Below are positions 1 to 10,320 of a stretch of 24,506 nucleotides of DNA, piece by piece; position 1 is the stretch's first letter; each line of letters opens with the position of its first letter. The DNA is from Gnetum montanum. Lineage: Eukaryota > Streptophyta > Gnetopsida > Gnetales > Gnetaceae. The DNA is taken from NCBI GenBank assembly GCA_015680685.1, contig MNCI01006861.1, positions 686,484-710,989 of the forward strand, in the 5' to 3' direction. The translations under genes and the position numbers were made by a program. The notes below the pieces were generated by a model, which searched no databases, was not told where the DNA came from, and saw only the letters and a program-made list of their open reading frames with translations.

Positions 1-1260
1 CCAATAAAGTGCATGGAATAAAGTAAGATGTAGTCCCAATAAGGTGAAGATTATTCTATATTATTGAATTATTATGGATTGATTATGTATATTGTGAGAC
101 CACAACATCCATCCACTCATTTCTAATAATAAGATGTTCTTACCATGACCATAATGATATACTTTTCATAATAAAACTAAGAATAAACTTGTGATCAATA
201 TGCTTGGATAGAAGAGTGAAGTACCAACTGGGAATGAAAAGGGTGCAACATCAAGGAGATTTGTGGATTTTGTAGGAATACTACTATGGATTTTATCTTG
301 TTGCTAAGGATGTATTATTTCCTTGAGTTCCAATGAAAAATGGAAGTAAGAGTACAATAAGTGCTACCTTACCGTGTCATTAGAAAGACATGTTACTCAT
401 GCCTAAAGGTAGTCCTTTGGTAAGATCTACGTAATTAAAATAAAATAAAAAGCAAAGAATAAAATTTCTAGGGATCCCACTAGAAAGACATTTACTCATG
501 CCTGAATATAGGCAACTTCTTAGAAATCTAAAAAATAAAAAAGTGTGATATTAATAAACTCATTTCTTGAACTACATTGTCAAGTGGTAATACTTCTTGC
601 AACAATGGTAGTCTTATGGTTGTTAGCTTTGGGGATGAAACAATGCGATGTCACTGGAAAGTGATTTGGACTTGGTTTAAATCTTGGACAAAAGGGATAG
701 TGATTACCTTAACCACACATCATGAATAAAGATTCATTATGCCTATGTAAGACGCCTCACTTCCCGATTTCTACAATCCCTTCTACATTCCATTTCACCT
801 CATTATATATTTAATCATAACTTTATGGTTTTATATAATATAGTGTTATTTTTCCACTCTAGCGATATTAACATGTGTGTTTTGCTAGACAGGTATGTCT
901 TATATTCAATTCCTTAAGTGCCTATAGACACTTTTAGGTGTGGTTATACAAGGGCACTAAGGGCTAAAGCCTACTTTTGGGAGGATCCACTTGTATAACT
1001 ATTGTATCTCATACTTGACAAGTAGCTCCAAATCATCTTGTGCCTTCCAATATGTTTAAGACTCCATAAGCACTTCCCACAGAAGCTTACAACATGTCCA
1101 TCAACTAAGAACCTTCCATCCATCTCAATAAACTTTCATTGCCCAAGATCCCTTTCTTAAGACTTTCGAATGCCAACTTTTTAAATTCTAAGAAGCATCT
1201 ATGATCCATGACCCTTTAGATAGTTTCTGTATCTTCCAAATTATCCAATTGACTCATTTT
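1..1260 (+). other. Conserved non-coding block of element A ('block X')
   Basis: No coding frame is visible. Several stretches match, in the same relative order, the minus-strand blocks at about 15450-17100 (element B) and 22740-24200 (element C). One is around 85-120 (CACAACATCCATCCACTCAT, compare CCCACAACATCTACCCATCC in B). Another is 225-275, with AAGGGTGCAACATCAAGGAG against B's AGGGTGTGACATCAAGGGG and C's AAGGGTGTGACTTCAAGGG. A third is 930-1000, with TAGGTGTGGTTATACAAGGG against B's AAGGTGTGGTTACACAAGGG. It lies just upstream of the internal promoter and ORF3. Function unknown; candidates are RNA packaging or leader sequence, or the remains of an ancient pol region. Confidence 0.6.
742..752 (+). 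promoter_or_regulatory. Possible 5' splice donor upstream of ORF3 (element A)
   Basis: GCCTAT|GTAAGA lies at the position matching a near-perfect donor, CCCAAG|GTAAGT, in element B (15838/15837). Both follow the shared segment AAGATTCATTATGCC. With the acceptor at 1934 it would define an intron of 1188 nt. Only the alignment of two copies supports it; splicing is inferred. Confidence 0.35.
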
Positions 1261-1324
1261 TCCATGAAAAATTGCAAAAAATTTCAAATTTTTTCAACAG
1301 TGATGCTGTAGTTTTAACATTGTA

Positions 1325-1392
1325 TGCCCTATGATGTCATAGCTATGATGTCGCATCTACAATGTCACACCACAAAAATATTATATATATGT
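1325..1392 (+). promoter_or_regulatory. Internal U3-like promoter ahead of ORF3 (element A)
   Basis: A run of GATGTC motifs (1331-1353, apparently decayed GATATC palindromes) is followed about 30 nt later by TATATATATG (1383-1391). The same order, palindrome cluster then TATA box, is seen in the LTRs of this family and at 15183-15280 in element B. The position, about 550 nt upstream of the ORF3 start, suggests a separate promoter for ORF3. The role is inferred. Confidence 0.45.
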
Positions 1393-1914
1393 GCCAAGAG
1401 TTAGAAAATTTTTCATTTTGCAATTTTGAAGCAAGAGGAGTTTTTGCTAATTTTTTTGAGCTCTAGCAAGTGAACTTCAAGAAGCTATAACTTCCTTACT
1501 GCAACTTTGATTTTGTGATTTTTTAACCCTATTGATCTCAAAGTGCTCAACTTAGCCATGAGGGGAACTACTATGTGCACATCTCTAAAAGTTTGAGCCA
1601 AGATTTTTTAATGTCTAGAAGACATTAGAAATGGTAGGTATAAGAGAATAATAAGAACATTACACCTAATTAGTCTAATTTCTACGAAGGAACTTAAGTA
1701 ATTCTTATAACTAACCATATCAACCAAATAAGGGTATAATAAATGAAAAAATGATAATTGTGAAAGGTAATAATAACCAAGGATATAATATTTAGGGGTT
1801 TTAAAAGAAAAAATTTCTAACTCTACAATCATAATAAGATAAGAACTTGAACAAACCAAGTGTACGAGAAGGATAATAAACCATTATGAATTAATGTAAA
1901 CACTTTAATAATGA

Positions 1915-1934
1915 CAAATTTTTATTGATTGCAG
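1915..1934 (+). promoter_or_regulatory. Candidate 3' splice acceptor abutting the ORF3 ATG (element A)
   Basis: A T-rich run ends in TTGATTGCAG, followed immediately by ATGG at 1935. The element B copy has TGTGATTGCAG followed by ATGG at 14457. Conservation of the pyrimidine-rich stretch plus CAG right at the start codon in two diverged copies is what suggests a functional acceptor. Confidence 0.45.
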
Positions 1935-4740
1935 ATGGTCCTAAAAAGACTAGCAACTGAAGGACCTTCCCAACAAAGTGGAAAAAGATCAAGAGGCCAT
2001 AGGAGAAGCCAAGTGGAAGAACAAACCCAGTAAATGAAACATGCAGAATAGGAGGCTTAATAATTTAGCATTCACCAACAAACTGCTACGACTGAGCACT
2101 TCGCACAAGCAAAAGCAGAGGCATCACTAGCACTAGAAAAGGGACAACATCTCATGTTTTCCAATGAAAGCCTCCAAGCTATCGAGAAGAAGTTCATCAT
2201 GTCCATAATCATTGTGGAACTCAACTTTGATCTATTCATGGAGTTTGCCCTAGAAGTAGTCAAGACACAACTCTAGGAATCCCCCTTATGGTTGACATCA
2301 TCCAACAATGTAGAATGGTACTCTAGAGACGTTTACCAATTTTGAGAAAACAAACAAGAGGATGTCATTATAAAAATAGAAGAAGTCTTAGTACCTTACT
2401 CAATAGAGACGATTGCCAAAGCCTTGAATATTCCTAATGAAGGAGCTAATGTGGCATAGATTTCAACCAAATTAGATATATAAGCAAAGAAGACATGATT
2501 ACAAAGGGGCTATGGCTAAGAAGAAAAAGACTATAATGAGCTCACAATTGAGGAAAAAATTTACTTTAAGATTGGAACTTACCACTTGTTTCCAACAAAA
2601 TGGCTCAACTAAATCTTAACATATGTAGCTAAGGAAGTATGATACTTATGGGAAAATTTAATGCCAAAATCGCACATCTTATCTTTCTATAGATTCAAAG
2701 ATAGTTTGAAGAGAAGAAGGCAAGAAAGCCAACATTTCCATTTCCTTGCCTAATAAGGAAGCTATTCAAACAAGCTAGAATTATGGGTTATACTAATGAT
2801 GTTCTCAAAAAGGCCCAGAACACTTCTTATGTTGAATTGTCCAAACTAGTGCCACCAAAGAAAGGTCAGCTAGAGAAGCCAACATGCACTGAGGGAGTTG
2901 CAGGTTCAACCCCTGCTGGTAATATTCCTGCTACCAGACAACAACAACAACAAGCAAGATCTAATAATCAAATACCTGTTGGAGATAGGCCAGAATAACA
3001 AGTTCCACCATCACAAAATTATAGACCATCAATGAGCCTTTTACACCAACTCGTAAATACCATCAGTTGGGGAACAAGGGAACAGGCCAGCCTCTACAGG
3101 ATTAGAGAGAGCTTACTTAGGCCCACAGTGTCTACAGACCTTGCAAGTGGACAAGTTGTGATTGTAGATAAGAGGAGAGGATGATTGGGCACAACAAATT
3201 TCTAGAAATGCTACATCAATCCAAGTGATGCTAAAGACTAGTGATGCCATCACAATAGTGGTTATGCAACACTAGGATGCAATAGGAGCTGCAGAGGTCA
3301 TCATTGACCATATTAAAGAATCCTTCAATGTTTCTATTATGCCACTAGCGAATATTTTTGGAGCAAGAGATGCTTAAGTGCTAGCTAGAACCACAATGAC
3401 TCTTATTAAGCATGAGGGTGTTCTGGACAGGTTGCTATAGATAGACTAGGTCATGCAAAATATTTGATATCCCCAGCAATATCACTATAGTGCAGTCTGA
3501 TATGATTGCTACACAAGAGAAGTTGGTAATGGTAGAACCTAGGGTAGAACACATAGAAAATGAAGTGTAGAGATTCTAAGATGAATTGATAGCTCTCAAA
3601 GCAGAGTTATGAGATCATACATCATTTGTATCCCTTAATTACCTTGAGTAGTTCAGCATAGATTAGGTGAGGCAACTCATTAACCATAACATCAAGGTTG
3701 AGATGGAAAGAAAGAAGGTAGTGTGGAATGCATCTGTTGTTAAAACACAAACATATGCATAGACCAAAGCTCTCACAACATTAGAGAAGGAAAACTACAA
3801 GCTCATTATGGATAATACCCAGTTTACTGATGTATAAAAATAAAAGAATGTTCTCAAAGAGAGTATCCATCAACTACGAGAACAACTTCTCAAAGTCAAC
3901 TAGGACATTAGCAAATTGGCTAGAGAAAATACAACCTTATCAATGGAGGAAGTACATAGCATTTGACAAAATTTTGCAATTGAGATTAGCGTGTGGTAGA
4001 ATAAGGCCAAAAGACGTGAAAATCTTAAAGAACACTTTAGGGATCAAGTGGACATGTACAAGCAAATCAATGAAAAAGAAATCTAGATGGAAAATGCTAA
4101 AATCAACTACATAACAACTCAAACACCAGATTGAATGCCCATCTTGGACAATTTAGCCTACATCCACTAGGCTGAAATAAAAATTAAGGACCTATAGATA
4201 GAGGATCTGATGGAATACATGGGGTTAGTAAACTTTTGGTATGCAAACTTGGCCATGTTGATAGCAGGACAAGCTCAAAACGAACTAGAGTAGCAGGTAG
4301 TAGCAATATATGCACTATACAAGAAGGAGTTTATCGATCAAAAGAATGCCATGTAGAAACTACATGTCCCAAACTTTGAGTTGGAGATTATAAAGGCTAG
4401 CTATCATGAACAAAAAGATGTAGCAAAAAACCTGGCATGCTAAATGTCATATTATCAAGAATTAAAAAAGATGGCCAAAGCTTTTGAGAAGGAAAGATAA
4501 TAGTTCGTGACATGATACATGAAAGCAAGTAAGATGTTCCCGCAACTGTCATGCTCATGGAACATATCAACTTAATCAAACATTGGTCAATCAGCATAGA
4601 AAATACATGATCTGAGGATAGAAGAAGAAAAACTTTAGGCACTTTTAAACTACTATCAATTTCAAACGCCTGATGACAAAGGGAAGAAGTCAATGGAAGA
4701 GCCTCCACCATCTAGAACATAGAGCTACATCAAGCTACTT
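1935..4740 (+). pseudogene. ORF3 of element A: extra 3' ORF, globular plus coiled-coil
   Basis: A decayed ORF lying between the non-coding block and the 3' LTR, where Athila/Tat elements carry additional ORFs. Starting at ATG 1935 (just after a splice-acceptor-like CAG), it reads through many TAA/TAG stops and a few frameshifts. The N-terminal half (to about 2780) contains ELNFDLF, ESPLW, VEWYSRDVYQF and KIYFKIGTYHLFP, matching the other copies at 14675-15040 and 14197-14431. Next comes a segment with LIRKLFKQARIMGYTNDVLK (about 2745-2810), matching LIRKLCRHAIILGYTNDVPR in element B. A Gln/Pro-rich hinge follows (ATRQQQQQARSNNQ, about 2930-2965). From about 3400 to 4700 the frame is rich in Glu, Lys, Leu and Gln with heptad-like spacing, typical of a long coiled coil. 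It ends with a conserved MEEPPP motif (about 4694-4711). The layout and the LPFP/LIRKLC-type motif recall the 'putative plant transposon protein' domain (PF20167) from memory; this is not verified. Function unknown. Confidence 0.75.
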
Positions 4741-4916
4741 TGATTTTTAACTTTGTTTTGATTTTTTTTGTCATGATTATTGTGTTATTTTGTAACATAC
4801 CAATGTAGCATTCATAGAGTCATGTAAATAGTTAATCATGTCATGTCAAGTCTACCTCCCAATTTTGTAAAGGACTCTATCCTCATTTTTTTTAAATTAA
4901 GGATGAGTTTCCAATC
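4741..4916 (+). other. 3' untranslated stretch of element A
   Basis: Low-complexity T-rich sequence after the ORF3 end. It carries TTAAGGATGAGTTTCCAATC just before the polypurine tract. The equivalent of that motif is CGAGGATGAGTTTTCATTC on the minus strand at 22107-22125 and GAGGACGAGTTGTTATTTAG near 10410-10430, so this pre-tract sequence is conserved in three copies. No gene seen. Confidence 0.5.
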
Positions 4917-4929
4917 AGTCGTGGAGGTA
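4917..4929 (+). other. Polypurine tract of element A
   Basis: AGTCGTGGAGGTA lies directly before the LTR start TGATAAAATC. The element C equivalent is GTCATGGGGGTA before TGATGAGACG. This is the expected site for plus-strand DNA priming during reverse transcription. The core is GTGGAGG. Confidence 0.7.
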
Positions 4930-5193
4930 TGATAAAATCAAATTTTTCACCATTGCGATATTGTAACTACAATATTATATCAATGATGTCATAGCTCATT
5001 CTACATCATCGTTGATGTGATGCCTCAAGACCTGTGGTGTATAATCAACAACTTTCCATTCAAATACTTAGCCAAACTCTTATAATTTTATTTCATAGTT
5101 TTAGCAATAGAGTGAATGCTTACAGTGTGGTCTTAGCAGTTGACCAAAATCTTTATTTAAGTAAATTATACTTGGACACAGTTTATGATTGAA

Positions 5194-5202
5194 AATAAAG
5201 AT
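5194..5202 (+). terminator. LTR poly(A) signal AATAAAGAT (element A)
   Basis: The same nonamer lies at the same place in all four related LTRs (minus strand at 10116-10124, 19772-19780 and 21793-21801). In the other three it is about 170 nt downstream of the TATA box. It is the likely polyadenylation signal at the end of R. Confidence 0.6.
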
Positions 5203-5297
5203 TAAGATTATTTTTCATCATTGTAGCATCCACTTAGTTCCTTTGCTTTATTGTTTACTTAGCATAATTTTCTTACTTTCTTAGTTAGTCATTTACA

Positions 5298-5703
5298 TTC
5301 CAAAAGTACTTTATTTTTATGCTTATTAGTTAAGCAGAATGGGTACAACTAGTTTTGAGCACTAAGTGTGATTGTTTGGTAATCTAGTAGTGATCTTGCT
5401 TGATTCACTTAGTAGCAATTCCACTTGGTAATCCCAGTGGAAATCACATAATCCCAAGGTGTGTATGGTAAACTAGGACTAGATATCAATCACTCTAGGA
5501 TTCCAAAAGTACTTTACTTTTATGCTTATTAGTTAAGTGGAATGGGTACAACTAGTTTTGAGCACTAAGTATGATTGTTTGGTAATCCAGTAGTGATATT
5601 ACTTGATTTGCTCAGTAGCAATTCCACTTGGTAATTCTAGTGGTAATCACATAAGCCAAATGCATGTATAGTAAACTAGGACTGGATATCCATCACTCTA
5701 AGA
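5298..5703 (+). repeat. 203-bp tandem duplication inside LTR A
   Basis: Two copies, 5298-5500 and 5501-5703, both begin TTCCAAAAGTACTTTA and end CACTCTAGGA or CACTCTAAGA. Differences between the copies are mainly single-base changes. The related LTRs do not have the duplication. Confidence 0.93.
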
Positions 5704-5751
5704 TAGAATAGATTTACATTCTTAGTATTACTTGGACTTAGGATTAAACAT

Positions 5752-6404
5752 TCATTTTCATCATGTTTACTATTATAAGCATTAAGAGACTTACAACATC
5801 AACCAATCATATGTCTCACTAAGAGTTAAACCATATACTCAGACTTTACTAACTCAAAGTGGGAAGATAATGATATCAAACTTAACATCAATCACTAGCA
5901 TAATTACATTGTTCATCCATAGATTATGATCTAGTCATGCATAGTACTCATGGCTTGTATGGTAGAATGTTGGGATACCTTCACCACTCATCAAGGAGTT
6001 TCTACAAGATTTTGCTTTAATTGTTGGATTCCTTGGTCTACTCAAAGAGTGCATCCATCTTGGTTAAGTTTGATATCATTTTCATCATGTTTACTATTAG
6101 AAGCATTAAGAGACTTACAACATCAACCAATCATATGCCTCACTAAGAGTTAAACCATATACTCAAACTTTACTAACTCAAAGTGGGAAGATAATGATAT
6201 CAAACTTAACATCAATCACTAGCATAATTACATTGTTCATCCATAGATTATGATATAGTTGTGCACAGTACTCGTGGCTTGTATGGTAGAATGTTGGGAT
6301 ACCTCCACCACTCATCAAGGAGTTTCTACGAGATTTTTCTTTAATTGTTGGAATGCATGCTTGCATTCCTTGGTCTACTCAAAGGGTGCATCCATATTGG
6401 TTAA
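5752..6404 (+). repeat. Tandem duplication across the LTR A / element D junction
   Basis: Unit 1 (5752 to about 6067) and unit 2 (6076-6404) each contain the last 240 bp of LTR A, the AGGAG target site and about 75-85 bp of minus-strand pol sequence of element D. Because the unit spans the insertion junction, the duplication happened after A inserted. Unit 1 lacks 13 bp inside the hairpin GGAATGCATGCTTGCATTCC, which unit 2 retains. Confidence 0.92.
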
Positions 6405-7460
6405 TTTTACTAGTGACTTGATGATTTTGGAGAACTTCTTAATGAAATGTTGATAGTAACCAGTGTGTTTAAGGAACGACCTCACATCCTTTACCATTTG
6501 AGGTTATTTGGTGATTCCTTAGATGAAACATAATTTTTCTAGATCAACCTTGATTTCTTTTTTTGAAATTCTATGCCCCAAGAATATGTCCTCTTGAATC
6601 ATCAAATGGATTTTCTACCAATTAAGTTGTAGGTTTATCTCTATGCAATGTTTTAGTACTTTCTTAGGATGGTTCATGGCTTGCTCAAAAGTGGTACCAT
6701 AAGTGGAGAAGTCATCCATAAAGACTTCTACACAACTACCAATTTATTTCTAGAAGATGCTAAGCACCAAGCATTGGAAAGTAGTAGAGGCATTACACAA
6801 GCCAAAGTGCATCTTTTTGTATGCAAAATTCCCCCAGGGTCTTGTGAAGATAGTTTTGACCTAGTCCTCTGATGCTATCTAGATTTGGTATAGATATTAT
6901 AACCATCTATAAAACCATACTAGCCATGCCTTGTAATAGGATTGAACATCTGGTCCAAAAATGGTAATGGGAAATGATTCTTGAAAGTTGCCATGTTCAA
7001 TAGTCTGTACTTTATGCAAACCCTTCATTTACCACCTTTCTTGGGTATAATGACAAGTGGGTTAATCCACTCACTATCTACAATGGAATAAATTTATCCC
7101 ACCTTAAGAAGTTATTTAGTTTCATCTTTTACAGCCTATTTAAGGTTAGGATTCAACCTTCTATGTAGCTACCTTTTGGGTCTGATGAAGGGATGTATGT
7201 AGATCTCATGTAGCTTCTTCTTTTTTACTTGAGCAAGATGAGCATTGATGATTACCAACTTACTATTATCAAGATAAGCATATTCTAGATTAGTCAGCAA
7301 GGCCTTTAGTTCAAGGGGCTTCTAATTAAACTATCTTGGGATCTCCCACTCTTCCCAATCCATCTCAGTTTGTATGTGGGAGAGTTGGCTACCTTTTTGC
7401 TCTATTTCATCCATGTATTCGATGTAGACACTTGTGAGGCTTTTTATTGATTCCATGCAT
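6318..7460 (-). pseudogene. pol: Reverse transcriptase region of element D pol
   Basis: Decayed Ty3/gypsy reverse transcriptase. Read on the minus strand it starts with the conserved linker KPLELKALLTNLEYAYLDNS (about 7325-7265), the type preceding RT in Athila-like elements. RRLNPNLK, then DSEWINPLVIIPKKGG (about 7078-7030) and NHFPLPFLDQMF follow. The palm has DGYN, FGLCNA (about 6806-6789) and an intact catalytic FMDD (6711-6722). Thumb sequence follows: VLKHCIEINLQLNW, LGHRIS, VRSFLKHTGYYQHFIKKFSK, ending at FQQLKKNLVETP where LTR A is inserted. At least one 1-nt deletion (near 6885) and several stops are present. Some stops replace Trp (GGKW to TGA; FEWT to TAG) and others sit at Gln positions (LNWQK, EDQ). 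A further copy of the last 75 nt lies at 5994-6067. Non-functional. Confidence 0.95.
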
Positions 7461-8060
7461 ATTTTTGAATATGCTCTACTATCTATTATTAGCTACTAAA
7501 CATCTTCCTATTTTTTGGCTACTACATATAAGCACTTTTAAATGGTAGGCAACTTAGCATGCTTATTGCATGCTTTGATGGATAAACTTTGTAAGATCCA
7601 TATTTTTTTGCACATAATGGTACCCTATGTCATTGTATGTGATGCATAGAACTTGCTTCTTCTCTACTTTTCTAGATTCATTTTTTTGGCAGATTTCCAA
7701 GAAAAGATCTCAAACTCCCATCTTGGCATCAATTCTACTAAGCCAAGCCCTTCCCATTATAATAAGGAAGTCCCCCTTTTAGTTATCAACATGGATTACT
7801 AGGAAATTTTCAAGATAAGACCATCAGCATATGGTGGTCACAATGTCCTCCACTAATCCCAAGAAGATAATGATGGACTAATTGGCAAGCTCAAGTCTGA
7901 TGTTGCATTTTTTCAATGGAGATAGGTTCCAAGTCTTGCACATTTTGCATGAGATTAAAATTACTCTAGAACCTGAGTTCAATAGAACCTTACATGGATC
8001 ATTCTCAATGATCTACAAATAGATACAAAGACTCTTAGGATCAAATCATTTCCTAAGAAT
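7461..8060 (-). pseudogene. pol: Retroviral-type aspartic protease region of element D
   Basis: Between gag and RT on the minus strand. The active-site triad reads LLNSGSRVILI (7971-7979 encodes Asn-Ser-Gly), so the catalytic Asp of D-S/T-G has become Asn (GAC to AAC). Downstream come LVEDIV, the hydrophobic strand FLVIHVDN, and the typical closing motif FLIIMGRAWLSRIDAKMGV (about 7785-7720), equivalent to ILGRPWL in related elements. The remaining stretch to 7461 is a spacer that matches the fragment at 24241-24506 (CITYNDI against CITYSDS). It has both TAR and TGA stops. The protease frame is the same as that of the gag C-terminus, from about 8720 down to about 7690. Confidence 0.85.
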
Positions 8061-8169
8061 GTGGCCTACCTTGATCCAATTACTAGTTACATGGATTAAC
8101 ATGACGATATGGACATTGAAGGATAGTTGGTTTGAAAGAGGCTAAATAGTTATATTAGAGGTAGTAGAT

Positions 8170-9562
8170 GTAGGGTTAGTAGTCATAGGTGTCTGGGAGC
8201 ATTTTGGTGGATTTTTGATCCTAAAGAAAGTCCTTTTTCAAGGTTTAGATTTAGAACCAATCGGATGGTTATTTGGCTATGAGTTAATAACCCTTGTGGC
8301 ATTTCTTTGTTGTGGCTACAATGGAATTTCTTCTTGTATACGTGGAATGGGTAGTATAGGACTAGCATTTAATGGTGTAGATTTTGGTAATGGATATGAA
8401 GGATGATAAGCAAAGAGAGAATTAGGTTATGGAGTATGCATTCGATGATATTCTAGAGGCTATTATTAATAATTGAAAGGATTGTGGCTTGTAGAGCCGT
8501 AAGGAAATAAAAGTTGCTAAACATAGTATCCATAGGGAACCAACTATTGGTAAGGCTACTATAGTCGAGGTGGTGGCATCCCCCATGACTATGTATTTTT
8601 CCATTGTTGATATTGCTCCTAAGGTTGAGATGACACTTCACTTGGATAGTGTTATGTTTGGTCAAACTATTACCTTGGATTACCTTGAGGATAAGGCAAT
8701 CTCTTGGGTGGTTGCCCTTTTGCAAGTTTTTGATTCAAGGCATACATTCCAAATTCTTCCCTTGGGATGTTTATATTGGCAAATATCACATCTATCATCA
8801 TCAATTTTAGAATTAGCAACCTCATTATCCATGGCAACCTTACCTTTTTGCTATTGATACCCCTTGTCTATATCTCTTCTCCTCCTCCTATCTGATTCAC
8901 TACTTCCTTGGTTTTCCTTCTCCTCTACTATTTTGAAAGTAGTTTGTAACTTCTCATCTAAGAAGTCCCACATTTTATCCATCTTAGCTGATATTTCAAA
9001 GATAGATTTTATCAGTAAAGTCTTTCTTTACATCACTTCATCTAATAGTGCATCCTTCTTTGTATCATATAAACGTATTTTCCTTTTATAAATGAAGGAA
9101 TCTCTATTGTACTCCTCTACACTCTCTTGTTTCTTCAACTCCCCTTCTTCTTTAATCATCTATTCTATTAGCCTTTAGATCTAATGAGTTGTCATCTCAA
9201 AAAGTCTTCCTTGGGCATAGACCCCAAGAGTTTCTCTTGTTTTATTCCGAAGCTCATCTTTGATATGGTAAAGTTGTTTCCTTTGAGAGAATTAATGACA
9301 TGGGCATTGGTACATTAGAAAGTAATACCTACCTAAGGCTACATTCAAGGACTCATGATTCCCTTACTTCATCCTTGAATATTCTTTTCTAGGTTGGACA
9401 CTCGAGAGTATGTTTGGTATTTATCATTGAATAATTCTAACATTGTACTTCATTGTTGAATTGATTTTGGCTCCAAAGACCAATACCAACTTTTTGCTTT
9501 TTTTATGAGTATCATTAGGAATAATTTCAATGTCTACCTATTATTTTCAATGTTTTGTAAAC
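8170..9562 (-). pseudogene. gag: gag C-terminal half of element D
   Basis: It resumes gag after the element B insertion. The capsid-like part has LELFNDKYQTYSRV, then GRYYF.MYQCPCH, DELRNKTRETLGVYAQGR and MIKEEGEL (about 9450-9135). These match element B's LFNERYQACARV, ERYYLLLNNCPCH, DGLRNETRETLGMYVPGE and AKEEGEM. A zinc-knuckle remnant CDICQYKHPKGRI is at 8752-8790. After a frameshift near 8720 comes a Pro/Gln/Tyr-rich tail: YQQWKNT.SWGMPPPRL and LVPYGYYV.QLLFPYG, parallel to B's QWQNPQAWGRPSP and NVYYVQHPIFP. In-frame stops are numerous and mostly TAA/TAG, several at positions where B has CAA. Two of the stops fall at the same codons as stops in element B. Confidence 0.92.
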
Positions 9563-10115
9563 TGATGAGCGATGAGGTACCCCTACACTCAACCATACAA
9601 ATATGAGCGTGTACGCACGATCCGGTCAAACTTCGTAGATGAACTAGTTGTGGCACCTAGATAGTTATACATTGATCACAGTTCATTGTCTTCCCACCTA
9701 GACTAGTAATTGCTTTGTCACATATGGTTTAGTCCAGAGTGAGGTGTATGATGTGATTTCTAATTACTATGCTACTCCTAAAGACAATGAGAAATAACTT
9801 GAGTGAACCAATAGACAATGGAAAATAAAGTCTAAGCTTGTCTAAGTGCAATGAGCATCCATCCTTAATCATCTGCATGCATCTTGGACCTCATGTACTA
9901 CTTTTGGGGTTATCAAGTGCATATTACTTGAGCACTACTAGATACACTACTGGGTTACTAAGTAGTTACACTTAAATGCTCGTGATTAAGACGTACTCAT
10001 TCCACATTAACAATAGGAATAGTAAATAACAATAGAGAAATATTAAATAAGAAAACAATGAATAATAATTAACAATTAAAAAACAAGTGAATGCTACAAT
10101 GATGAAGTAATCTCG

Positions 10116-10124
10116 ATCTTTATT
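10116..10124 (-). terminator. LTR poly(A) signal AATAAAGAT (element B 3' LTR)
   Basis: AATAAAGAT on the minus strand, followed by CGAGATTACTTCATCATTG, conserved with the other LTRs. It is the presumed 3' end signal of the element's RNA. Confidence 0.55.
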
Positions 10125-10298
10125 GTCGATTGTGTGCATGTCCAAGTACATCACACCTGAACAAAGGTTCCATACAATTACAAACATTACATTGTAGGCA
10201 TGCATTTGGGAAGGAACTAAAAACTAACTCAAAACTGACAAAAAGACTCCACCCTAAAGACTTACCAGCTCCCTCCTTTCCTATGTGCCTGAGTGTTA

Positions 10299-10306
10299 TA
10301 TTTATA
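10299..10306 (-). promoter_or_regulatory. LTR TATA box (element B 3' LTR)
   Basis: TATAAATA on the minus strand, placed just downstream of the GATATC cluster and about 175 nt upstream of the poly(A) signal. The same arrangement is at 19954-19961 and 21969-21976. Confidence 0.6.
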
Positions 10307-10320
10307 AGCTAACATAGGAA

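Larger units (their letters stand above)
1..5993 (+). mobile_element. Element A: Ty3/gypsy LTR retrotransposon, 3' part
   Basis: The 3' portion of a plus-strand LTR retrotransposon; its 5' LTR, gag and any pol lie off the left edge. Visible in order are a conserved non-coding block (1-1260), an internal promoter-like region (about 1320-1390), the extra 3' ORF (1935-4740), a polypurine tract (4917-4929) and the 3' LTR (4930-5993). The LTR ends CTCATCA and is followed at once by AGGAG and then by minus-strand reverse transcriptase sequence, so A is inserted in the pol gene of element D. AGGAG is the expected right copy of a 5-bp target duplication; the left copy cannot be seen. Heavily decayed by substitutions and frameshifts. 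Confidence 0.85.
4930..5993 (+). repeat. 3' LTR of element A (1064 bp)
   Basis: It starts TGATAAAATC after the polypurine tract and ends CACTCATCA, the terminus shared with the LTRs at 9563, 19214 and 21291 (TGATGAG on the plus strand there). Homology to those LTRs is clear around the poly(A) signal, where AATAAAGATTAAGATTATTT leads into CATCATTGTAGCATCCACTT. The U3 start has a decayed palindrome region (TTGCGATATTG, TACAATATTA, TGATGTCA). It is longer than its relatives (800-840 bp), mainly because of an internal 203-bp tandem duplication (5298-5703). Confidence 0.88.

Noticed and set aside
1608-1859. Small minus-strand ORF of 83 residues
   Set aside because: AT-rich sequence in the presumed ORF3 leader/intron, antisense to the element and not conserved in element B.
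8570-9091. Plus-strand ORFs of 95 and 75 residues
   Set aside because: Antisense to element D gag, whose motifs and zinc knuckle are clearly on the minus strand.
8170-9562. A nuclear code with TAA/TAG read as glutamine
   Set aside because: Although most stops are TAR at Gln-like sites, TGA also replaces Trp (RT GGKW; ORF3 QFW), TGA stops occur in the protease, and there are 1-nt frameshifts and a lost protease Asp. Methylation-driven decay explains all of this.
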